This document shows, one piece after another, positions 11,132 through 48,900 of a stretch of 64,000 nt of DNA. Position numbers and translations under genes: made by a program. The stretch comes from Balanoglossus misakiensis (taxonomy: Eukaryota > Hemichordata): positions 7,564,001-7,628,000 of the forward strand of contig CM082583.2 in NCBI GenBank assembly GCA_040954595.2. Direction: 5' to 3'. Below the pieces are notes generated by a model. The model was not told where the DNA came from, searched no databases, and saw only the letters and a program-made list of their open reading frames with translations. Each line of letters opens with the position of its first letter. Within the stretch, counting starts at the first letter, position 1.

Positions 11132-14100
11132 ATGCAAGTCTCCACATTACACGCACTTCTAGCATTTGTCCAACTATCCACATTGGTTTCAGCAATATCC
11201 AGAAAACCACATATCATTTACATTCTCGCCGATGATTTGGGGTTCTTCGATGTCAGCTATCGCGACGGGTCGGTTGTCAAAACGCCGAATATCGACCGGC
11301 TAGCCGCGGAAGGGGTCAAACTGGAGAGATTTTACGTGCAGCCGTCTTGCATGCCATCCAGGAGTTGTCTTATGATGGGACGATATCAGGTATTCGCTCA
11401 TTTGCTTGTCTGATGCATTTATTTATTTTTTTCCAAATAATCCGACAAAACTAACTAATTTCTGTCTTTACACTGCTTTTGTATACTAGTATTAACGTGT
11501 ACGGTGAAAACACAGAGAATGCATATACTAATGCACTGCTTGCTTATTTTTCTGAATGGTTGGCCATTTTGTTGGTCATACCGCCGTATGGGTGGATGAA
11601 ACTTTCTTTTCCTCTCAGTAGTAATAATTGTCATCATCAACATTTATACGTTGTTGGCAGATTCATACAGGTTTTGATTACCGTTGTGTGAGCGGTGAAA
11701 GAGTCCGGTTCTGTATGGCGCCAGACACGGTCACCTTGCCGATGAAAATGAAGGAGAATGGTTACAAAGCAACAATGATTGGAAAGTGGCACCTCGGGCA
11801 CGAACGCAAAGAATGCGTCCCCACCAACAAAGGATTCGATAGCTTCTTCGGTGAGTAAAGGCGATGATGGCAATGACACTGTAAATGATGTCGATATAGG
11901 ACCAGTCGACAACATCAGCGCCCTCGTGTGGTCAAATGTACCACAATGCATTTTATGGAAAAATATTAAAGTGACTTTTTATGCAAACTACAAGGCGCAG
12001 ATGCTGTTATTCTCTACATCCTTAAACTACGGTGGTCTCGAATTGCTTTGTTTTCGTTGAGGGGTGTACCTCTGTTGCTCACTTCATTTACGTATAAGCG
12101 TGACCAGGTGTTGAATTGATTAGTTTCGCTGATGTAAAAGCCACGCTTTGCCACTCGGTCTTGTTACTGGATTGATACTGGTCCGGTAACTTTGCCGTCG
12201 CCTTTTATCGGAGTTCGGATCCACAAAGTTACGGTAATTTGCCTGTCCTGTGTGATGCGTATGCTGGTATGAAGATTGAGACTGCAGTCGGAACTCTGTG
12301 TAGGCCGGGTGGTCGTTCAGTGGCCGTGGTTGGTGTGTTTTAAGTACGCCGTGTGAATTTGGGGCCGTCCCGAGAGTGCGAGTTTCCGTGTCGCGGGAGG
12401 TAATACACGAGGCTGCTACGTTCTTTTGTACACTTGCGTAAAACGGACAGAAGGGCCAGTATCGTCGTACGTCGAGTCGTAGAACTATCTACTAGACTTA
12501 GGACTTGTCTGAATTTTGTTTGGTCACCTGGTCACGCTCGAATTTAGTTTGTAGTTTACAGCGGGTCGTAACACCAGACATGCATTTTGCTATTTTCAGG
12601 TTACCACGCAGCAGCTGAAGACTATTACACTCACAGATTGGGGGTTGGTCGCCCAATGTGCCGGGATTTGTGGAGAAACTTGGACATTGTGGCCGATAAT
12701 TACACTAATCAATACTCGACGCATTTATTTACGCAAGAAGCCCAACAAATAATTAGGGACCAAAACCCAGAAGAGGTACGTCACATGATTAGTCTTGTTC
12801 CCTTCCTCAAATCTGACGTTGGTTGTACTATCTGTAGGCTACCTTGTGCCCCTTCTTTCATCTCAATGCATGGATGTTTATGAGAGAAGCATTATTTTTT
12901 TGTCTTGTTTCTATCCTTGGTATCAGCCTCTATTCATGTATCTGGCCTACCAAGCTGTACACGGACCTCTTCAAGTTCCACAGGAGTACTACAACATGTA
13001 CACAGGAGAAAACATCGGCGTCTTAAGAAGGACATACGCGGCTATGGCAACGTGCATGGACGACGGGATCGGTAACTTGACTAAAACCTTGAAAGAAGCC
13101 GGACTTTGGAATAACACGATTCTGGTATTCTCTTCAGGTAGGCCAATCACGAATTATCGCTCGTTGATGATGGTCATGAGCATGCGCATCTCTGTGATGT
13201 GAAAACTATCCAATATAAATTGATTGGGACATGCTACCTATTCATGTGTTCAGATAAACTGCAAACTGCATTGCAAAATATTCAATATATCATTGAACAC
13301 AGATAACGGCGGCACGTGGCACACTGGTGGACGGAATTGGCCCTTGAGGGGCGGGAAAGGCACCAACTGGGAAGGAGGTATCAGGGTAGTTGCCTTCGTG
13401 GCCAGCCCTCTATTGGCAAAACCGAGACGAACATCCCACGAACTGATACACATGACCGACTGGCTGCCAACCTTCGTACATCTTGCCGGTGGAACGGTGG
13501 AGAACATGGCTCTAGACGGTGTTAATGTGTGGAAAACAATCAGGTATAGCATTAGTTTCTTTTATTTCTTTTTATCCATGCCTTGTGATAAATCGTCAGG
13601 TTTGTTTTTAGATAAATCGCATTTCATACAATCAAATGCAACTGAGAAGGAAATTGTACATTGACACTCGAATCACGTGCCCTCTCTCTATCCCTCCCTA
13701 GCGAAGGTGCGCCCTCGCCGAGAAAAGAGCTCTTAGTGCACATCAGTCCCACGGTTTCTCTGCAAGACGAGGGCACAGATGCGTGGTACACCAACCGATT
13801 GTTCAACGTTTCAGAAAGCGCTGCCATCATCGCGGGCAAATGGAAACTAATCACAGGACAACACAGTCAGTATTAACTATGTAATGTTCATTCTATACTT
13901 CATAAACTAGCTCAATTACTCCTGTATTTTATTAAAATAATTTATGCAACTTATAGATGAAATTAATTAACAAATTCAGCAATTAATATAAAACTCAGCA
14001 TTTTAAAGTCTACCTTATTCCCCGCCCCCCTCCCCCGCCTTCGCAGGAACGCCCAGGACATGGGTGCCCCCGCCCGAGTTCCACAGACCGGAAGAGCAAA

Positions 14101-14327
14101 TACCACCACCAGCGACAGAAAAGAAAGGGAAAATGCTGTGGTTGTTTAATCTCGACCAAGACCCAAATGAGGAACACGACCTATCGGCCTACCGACCTGA
14201 CATTGTGGTACAATTTCTGAAGAAACTGAGAAAGTATCAGACAGAATCCGTTTACTGCACTGGCCTAACGGCTCCAACTCCACCATGCAAACAGCGGGGT
14301 GATATGTGGGGACCATACGATTTATGA
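11132..14327 (+). CDS. Arylsulfatase B/I/J-type sulfatase, tandem copy 2
   Basis: Second copy of the neighbouring gene, with exons 11132-11389, 11661-11850, 12600-12775, 12927-13137, 13303-13543, 13702-13865 and 14047-14327; total 1521 nt, 506 aa. Exons 2-7 have exactly the same lengths as in copy 1. The catalytic motifs are all present: [23 protein letters not shown] and the downstream [12 protein letters not shown]. The signal peptide differs ([21 protein letters not shown]), as do the residues after SDNG (GTWHTGG versus AQFHTGG) and the exon 6 stretch before WKL(V/I)TGQ. Exons 2 and 3 and the first ~70 bases of intron 2 are nearly identical to copy 1. Both copies appear functional. An in-frame upstream ATG at 11087 is a less likely start. 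Confidence 0.9.
12098..12537. repeat. Probable insertion in intron 2 of sulfatase copy 2
   Basis: Intron 2 is 208 bp in copy 1 but 749 bp in copy 2. The extra ~530 bp starts after sequence shared by both copies (GGTCTCGAATT near 12030). It contains a 13-bp inverted repeat, GCGTGACCAGGTG at 12098 and its complement ending at 12537. Composition is more GC-rich than the surroundings. No ORF of interest is present. The exact ends and element class are unclear. Confidence 0.45.
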
Positions 14328-14473
14328 AAAATTATTGAAAATTCTTTATTTAATAGATTTTGTTATTTTTTCGTTCGGGTACGCATAAAATGTATGCAAG
14401 TAAAAACAATCACCGACATTTGCACAGTGGGACACAAATACCATGACAAACAATTGCCAGTCAAGTTCTGCAT

Positions 14474-14479
14474 TTTATT
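14474..14479 (-). terminator. Polyadenylation signal of the acidic-protein gene
   Basis: AATAAA on the minus strand (TTTATT on plus), 100 bp beyond the stop codon of the acidic secreted protein gene. The gene is convergent with sulfatase copy 2, leaving a very short intergenic space. Confidence 0.65.
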
Positions 14480-14578
14480 GATGAAAAACGGTTGATAATT
14501 TGAAAGTTATGTTTTGTTGTTGTTTTATGTCTATACTTTGTCCGGAAGTCCGTCAGATTGAGCTTTGTTGCTATTCGT

Positions 14579-15418
14579 TCAAGATGGCCTGTACACAGCA
14601 ACATCGGAATATTTATCTCCGTAATTTTCGCCGTAATATTCATCCCCAAAGTAATCATCGTTGTCACCGTTGGCATCGTCATAGTAGTCTTCTTCCTCGT
14701 ATTCATCCTCGTCCTCATAATCGTCGTCGTCTTCGTCATCGTAATCCTCGCTCTCGTCATCGTATTGGTCGTCCTCGTCGTCTTCGTCATCATATTCGTC
14801 GTCTTCGTCATCATATTCGTCGTCCTCGTCCTCATATTCGTCGTCATCGTATTCTTCGGTGTCGTCATCGTATTCATCCTCGTCTCCGAGATAGTCCTCA
14901 TCGTCAGACTCGTTATCATAAATGGCGTCTTCGTCAAAATAATCGTTTACTTCAGCGGCATTTCCATTGTCGTCAAAAGCTGCATACCCGTTTTGAAGTT
15001 TTTGTGCTTGGTAGGCGTAGTCGTTGTAATTCGCATCGTCGTAAGTTTTTTGCCTGCGTTTGGGGAAAGAGAACGCTCGTATTAGTTAAAAACATGAAGT
15101 TGTTAAAACACTGCAAAATGGACTACCCCCTAAACTTTGGTGATTCAAACTGTTGAGAATTTCTCCAGCACAAGACTGGATTTCGTTTTAAGGTACGATT
15201 GTAATTATTTACGCGTCCGTGCCAGTGTGAACGTTTCGGGGGATTTTTCACCCGGCCCGGATTGAATGTCAGGCTGACCGCTAAAGTTAAGCTCACCTTA
15301 TCATGTTATCGATATCGCCAAAGCGTCTCGGGACCCTTTTCAAAATTGGCACGGATGACACCAATAAAGTTGTCATGAACATCGCAGATAATGCGAAAAA
15401 GAATGCTGCCTTATGCAT
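14579..15418 (-). CDS. Secreted Asp/Glu/Tyr-rich acidic protein, unknown family
   Basis: Two exons, 15297-15418 and 14579-15053, joined by a 243-bp intron with a consensus donor (AG|GTGAGC) and acceptor (ACGCAG). The split codon AG|G closes in frame and gives 198 aa. Exon 1 starts with A at -3 of the ATG and encodes a typical signal peptide (MHKAAFFFALSAMFMTTLLV, then SSVP). A basic patch, LKRVPRRFG, follows. Exon 2 becomes tyrosine-rich (TYDDANYNDYAYQAQ), and residues ~80-190 are almost entirely D, E and Y in DDEYDDE-like repeats. The tail is YGDKYSDVAVYRPS. I know no named family with this form. Very acidic secreted proteins occur in biomineral and extracellular matrices, but function here is unknown. 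The protein-level repeat comes from GAC/GAT/GAA/GAG codons, which read TCGTCATC on plus and generate spurious hydrophobic and Arg-rich frames. Confidence 0.75.
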
Positions 15419-16514
15419 CTTGGTGGTTATTGTCGAGGCAGGGTAAAAGGTTCAACAACGAAAGATGACTCTGACACTGTCCTAACGGCAGTTAACGTTG
15501 TGTGTATAAAAAAACGCCGTTTTGTACTTTTTCGAGAATTTAGAACGCATGACGAGAATATTTCTTGCGAGTTCACGTGCTTGTTCCAACGCGCACGCTT
15601 CATCGTGCGTGTGTGGATGTTTGCAGACCCGGGCCACGAAAAGTCTGTCTCGAGAGACTGCAGACATACGGCTAACACCAAGTTGTCAGTGGGACACAAG
15701 TAGTCCTATACTCTTGTGTAGATTTTACTCTTTGCAATCTCGAAAAGATCCTATTTTTTATTCAAATTTCCCGTGAGCATGTTGAAATAGAACGAGTCGT
15801 ACATATGTTCGCCGCGCGTTGCGTAACTGTAGTCAGCGCTAGCCGCGGTCACGTGGAACCGAATGTCGATTTGGTCTGGAAATACGCGCACTGGTGAAGT
15901 CAAACGCAAACAAAAACAGACGAAAGTCTAAAAAAAGAGACTATTTTCACCTGAATTCAGGATGACTATTTGATCAGATATATTTGGGCGGTTGCCCCTT
16001 AGACATCACATGATTAGGTCATTAGGTCTACCAAAGAATCTGTTAATAGTTGTACATACTTTGGATAAACCAGTAAATTCTATTGTTTCGGATTGAAAAA
16101 AAACAGCAACGGGTTTCAACATGAATTCACTTCCGCTTCATTACTTCTTACAATAGTGAACCTAGTGAAAGTCCGGGGTTTTTCATCAATACAAAAAGGC
16201 ATGTTACGAAAATTATGCTAATTACAGAGCAACCCTACAGAGATTATGCATATCAGTTTTAGAACAATCAACTTTTCACTAAAGAATGTTACCGGTAGTG
16301 TATTTTAATGACAAATCCGAGCTAGTCCTGTTTATCAGATTACTGATTTCGTTTCTGAGTTTCAAGTTAACTGCAGACCGGGAAAAATCACAAACAATTT
16401 ACTGCACTCTCTCGCTCCTCTACCCCCCCCCCCCCCCCAACCAGGAATATAAATTTCATCTGCACTGAGTTTAGACTTACTGGGCATATAATACCCGATT
16501 GTAAATTGAACGCG
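15419..16514. other. Divergent upstream region between the acidic-protein and SUR-like genes
   Basis: No exon-like segment was found. The two genes are transcribed away from each other, so promoters of both should lie between 15419 and 17228. Features seen: a 14-bp C run with CCAACCAGG after it near 16424-16442, and AT-rich sequence. Overlapping ORFs at about 15410-15780 on both strands lack domain-like composition. Confidence 0.4.
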
Positions 16515-16883
16515 ATTGGAACTATTTTGGGATAATTGCATTTAGATTAATTAAAAGTCTGTATACTCGCAGTGCACGTACTACGTACCCGCTGTTTTTG
16601 CCATATTGGTTTCTTTAAAGAATGGTATATATGTAAAACACTTTATTTTCGCGAGCAATACATAGCGTGAAAATGAAAAGTCGCGTAATTTTATTTGAAG
16701 ATAACGATGCAGTGAATGTAATAAGAGAACGCGAAAATTAATACTCGCGAAACAGTTGCCTCTCTCGATATCGCGAAAATGTATACTCGCGAAAATAAAG
16801 TGTTTTATAGTATTTCCAGCATGTGTACTACTCATTTTGTTTAAAATTTTAATCATATGCAATTATGCCAAAATTGTTCCAAT
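16515..16883. repeat. MITE-like element, copy 1, carrying a nested insertion
   Basis: The left end ATTGGAACTATTTTGGGATA is matched by its imperfect reverse complement at the right end, giving terminal inverted repeats of about 27 bp. Internal sequence such as GTCTGTATACTCG and TACCCGCTGTTTT, plus TTTAAAGAATGGTA, is shared with the copy at 17992-18200. It is longer than that copy mainly because another element sits inside it. Confidence 0.75.
16634..16807. repeat. Second MITE nested inside the element above
   Basis: Ends are TAAAACACTTTATTTTCGCG and its reverse complement, 22-bp terminal inverted repeats, with more CGCGAAAA-type motifs internally. The 17992-18200 copy has no such sequence at the equivalent place, so this 174-bp element inserted later. 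TA at the borders would fit a mariner/Tc1-type target site. Confidence 0.7.
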
Positions 16884-17228
16884 GATGTTTTGGCGAAAAT
16901 CATGAAAAGGGAGCATTAATCCATAATCAAAATCGGGTTAGGATCGATTTTCCCTTTATTTCCATTACATTATGGTTATAATTCTAAATCAAAGGTTTTG
17001 GAAACAGAAAAATGAGAGACAAGTCAAGCACACTGCTCTTTTGTCTTGCACAAACATGTTACCCTCGTATCATACGTAAGATATTCAATGGGTGAGGTAC
17101 GGATAAATATTCTTTTGTGTAACGCACAATATCGCGCCCATCCCAGTCGACGGCCCAGAAGCGCTTAAACCTTTAAGGCTGCAGAACGAGGATTCGTGGT
17201 CAGGTCCGCCCGCCTCTGTACGTATAAC

Positions 17229-31163
<13,935 letters not shown>

Positions 31164-31726
31164 CGCCTGTTTGCTGTTCAAAGAAACCAAAGAATAACTC
31201 CCAGCAGGAGAATGTGGGCTGTCTTTTTAATACTTCTCATATTTAAGTGAGAATCATTATTGGTATTTAATTTGCACTACAATGGCCGCCATTAATCCGT
31301 TTAACGCCATAGTGAACTTGCAAAAAACAACAACAATATTAACACACTTTTCAACGTATGCTTTATATCTTCATAAATAAGGTAGCCAGAAACAAACTGA
31401 AGGAAGCTCCATCGCAGCAGTTTCTATAATGGAAGTCTTATTGACTCAAAATTGTCCCAAAAGAAATCAAACTAAGTCACCTTTATGACAGTGCTTGGTT
31501 TGTACTCCACTTGCTTCAAATAAGTGTACAAAAAAATACAATGTAAATGAGAGTGAAGGCTTGAAGTGAGTCATAGATATCATACGTGGTCTTGCTTGCA
31601 CAGATGTACAGATATTATCATTTATCACATTTTGCGGGGTGGGGGGAGATTTTCAGCTTTTACACATATTTGCCACGCGCGTCTTTAAATATTAAGGTGG
31701 TGGATCTCAAACTCACTCTTGTTCTC
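31164..31726. other. Convergent 3' region of the SUR-like gene and POLR3A
   Basis: The two stop codons face each other across 563 bp, which must hold both 3' UTR ends. No canonical AATAAA was found in a clear position for either gene. AT-rich stretches with AATAAG and TTTAAT variants are present. Confidence 0.5.
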
Positions 31727-45592
<13,866 letters not shown>

Positions 45593-45936
45593 TTTACTGC
45601 AGTGAGTAGGAAGAATTAATGTTAAGTTTTCGGTATAGTTGCACCCGAAAGCATTGTAGAGATGTTTTCATAAGAAAACAACCGGGAACAGCATGTACCG
45701 GAAATTGTCCTCGTTCCCTGATGCTAACCTTTTCTCAACTTAAGCAAGGAAAGAAACTAACTTTCTTGACGATTGCTTCGTTTTAAGTATTTATTATTGT
45801 AGGTAATAAAGTTTTGGAAAATTAAGGGAGAAATTTCTCTTTAAATTTGTTCTCAATTCATTCTAGATTTTTTGTCTAAGAGCGCACGTGACTTGCTGAA
45901 GTTCGAGGATTACACACGCTTTCCAAGGAACTGAAA
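45593..45936. promoter_or_regulatory. Divergent POLR3A / hnRNP M promoter interval
   Basis: The two ATG codons point away from each other and are 344 bp apart, so both promoters and 5' UTRs must share this space or overlap (unless an upstream non-coding exon exists). No TATA box was found. The segment contains GCGCACGTGAC near 45880, an E-box-like CACGTG core. The arrangement suggests a bidirectional housekeeping promoter. Confidence 0.6.
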
Positions 45937-48900
45937 ATGGAGGCAGCCGAAACGTCACCCAGTGTAGAAGTCGTGGAAGACGAGCAACAATTCAGCGAAG
46001 ATTTTGCTGAAAATACCGAAAACGGGTAATTACACTACGTATTCACCCATTTTGTAGACAATAACGGAGTATGCGTCTTTCTTTTTGCTGATATTTCACA
46101 TAATTCAACCAGCGAGTAGGTCCTGGCCAATGGGCCCAGGCATAGGGCACGCTTTGTCAATTAATGTCAGCAAATTGGTGTCTTGGTGTGAACCACGTTT
46201 TTACTCAGTGCTTTCACGTGTTTTGTGAAACAAGGCACCAGCCTGTAACGTCTTTTATACCTTTGTAATATTCGAAGAATCGTACGCGGGCACTAGTTGC
46301 TTGGCCCGAAGGAAAACTGCAGTGACGGGGGTTACTGACGCGGGGGGGAAATAACACATGACACATGAGTTTAGACTGACCGAATTGTCGTCTTTGTTTG
46401 TATTATATGATGTTGCATTGTGTGGAGATAAACTACAATATTTGCCCTCGGGGGCAGTCAGACCTCGACCAGATACTTGGGGACCAGTCAGTCAAGTAAA
46501 GCAACCTCCTTGGAGGAGTTTGATGTTCGATTTCGAAGCCCTTGGTTGTCGATTTCAGGGCCTGTTGAACTTGTGTAGTAGGTCATTTATAAAGACAGCA
46601 TTACAATGTATTGCATGGTCAAGCGGATGACCCTTTGTCTTACAGCAATGCTCTGTTAATTGATAGCTACCTTCAGAAACAAAAGGTCATATCTTGCACA
46701 GGAGTTCACTTTGGTAGACATCAAAGTGTGCATTTCCACATTTTGCCTGGCAAACCTAGATCTGGTGTATCCGCAAACCTTTCAGATGTGTTAAAATGTA
46801 CAAATTCATAGCTTTACCTTGCCTTTGTAATTAAAAATCTACATATCTCTTGGCAGGGATAAAGAAAGATCCAGGTCCCCTGTACAGAGGGCGAGGTCCA
46901 GGTCTAGGTCAAAGGAAAAGGTCGAAAGGCGGCATGGCGACAAGGACAGGGACAGGAGAAGAAACAGTGGATTCCAACGAGGGAAAGGTGATAGGGAAAG
47001 AAGAGACAGGGATAGGGATCGACGTGCATCAGCAAGAGGACCCAACTCGGCAAACCGTGTATTCATCAGCAATGTACCATATGAAATGAAATGGCAAGAA
47101 ATTAAAGATTTATTCAGGGAAAAAAGTGAGTCTTGTTACCTGATAGTTATGTTGCATCAGTTGCTCTCTGTTGAAAGGCATCTCTGATTGTTTTGAAAAT
47201 TTAATAGCCCTATTTCAGTAGGAAAGCTGTCAATTTACATGTATTTTGATGACTGATTACACTACATGGTGACAAAATTACCCATTTCTCCAGTGCATAG
47301 GTAGACTTTGACACATATTAAAGTATAGCACATGTATGATGTACAGAAAACTAAAAGGAAGTATAATAAGGTTGAAATTGTTTTTCTCTTGTACAGTTGG
47401 TGAAGTGACATATGTTGAGTTATTCATGGGAGTCGATGGAAAATCAAAGGTATGTGTTCAGTGTAATAGAAATCATTGCTCATTTTAAGGAAAGGGTGCA
47501 AAAATGTCAGATCAGATCAGAGCGCAAGCTAAGCCAATGATACGCACCACTTACCCAACAAACTCACTGGCCATGCCAGAAAATTATCCAGGGATTGTTA
47601 TCCTATACCTAATACTGATCCTCTCACTATGAAAATTCTTACCACTGAAGTTATTATTCTTACTTCATACTCATGAGATCAATAACTCATGTTTGTTTGT
47701 CAGAAAGTTAATTTATAAATCAGGTGTAACTGTAAAATGATGTGTTTTACTAATTTTCCACTTTGTTTTTCCCTCCTTGCTTCCCTGGGATTCTGGCTGT
47801 ACACTTGCATTCTAGGGTTGTGGGTAAGTTGATCAAACTTCTATACATCTTTGCTTGTGAATTGAAAGAAATGTACTAAATATGCAATAGAAATCATGGA
47901 AACTGAAAGATAAAGGAAAGTGACATGCATTTCACGCAAAATCTGATATATTTACATTGCCTGTATTTTCAGTTCATTTTAAAAAGAACTGTTTGAGCTG
48001 AATTTACATCATTTTCAACTCTTCTCATTCTCAGTGTTGTCGATTTCCGGGACAAAGAAACCATGGACAAAGCAATCAACAAAATGAACAAAGCTGATGT
48101 TCAAGGAAGGGCTCTCGTCGTCAAAGAGGTACAGTGTGATGCTGTTGTTTTCTTCCAGATTATCTGATTTGGTTGGGGTTAATTTGAATAATGATACAAG
48201 TAACTGTTACTATTATTCTCCAAAAATTAGGGATTTTGGAGTTATTACACTCAATTTCTATTCTTTGCCTTTTTTGAAAATCTCAACTGTCAGACAAATG
48301 GTAAACCTTTACTAAATCTTGCATCTCTCATCTTTCCCAAGGACACTGATGGCAGACACACAAGCAAATTCATGAGGCAGCAAGAACGCGAAAGGGGTCC
48401 GATTGGTCCCGGCCCTGGACCTGGTCCAGCTCCACGGCCACCTCCTCCTCCACCACCAGGGAGAATGAGTGGTGGCGGCGGAATGGGGGGTCTGGGTATG
48501 GAGGGAATGGGGGGTGGTATGGGAGGAGGCAACTTTGGTGGAGGGGGTTTAATGGGTGGTGGGGGAGGACGTGGGGGTGGGGGCGGCGGCGGTGGTGGCG
48601 CTGGAGGAGGAGGGGGAGGAGCAAGTGAGAACATGTGGTTGAACCAACAGATATTGCAACAGCTTGGACTGTCAAGACATGAAGTCAGCAATACTATCTT
48701 TCTTGCAAATGTAAGTATGGTTCGAAGTATGTGTATATCTTGCGTGACGGATAACCACAGCAGCTGCATTCATCTCGGCCTTTACAGACTGCAGTTTCCC
48801 GTCATTCACTTTGACTTCTTGTTGAATCTTGTACACAGCTCGACTACAAAGTCACATGGCAGAAGCTGAAGGACATATTTCGTATGGCGGGCAATGTGAC

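Noticed and set aside
14500-15156. Long plus-strand ORFs rich in Arg/His or Val/Ile
   Set aside because: They are antisense readings of the D/E/Y codon repeat of the minus-strand acidic-protein gene, with no domain or splice support.
48290-48769. Pro-rich minus-strand ORFs in the hnRNP M gene
   Set aside because: Antisense readings of the Gly/Met-rich coding exons. The same applies around 50020-50304 and 50486-50978.
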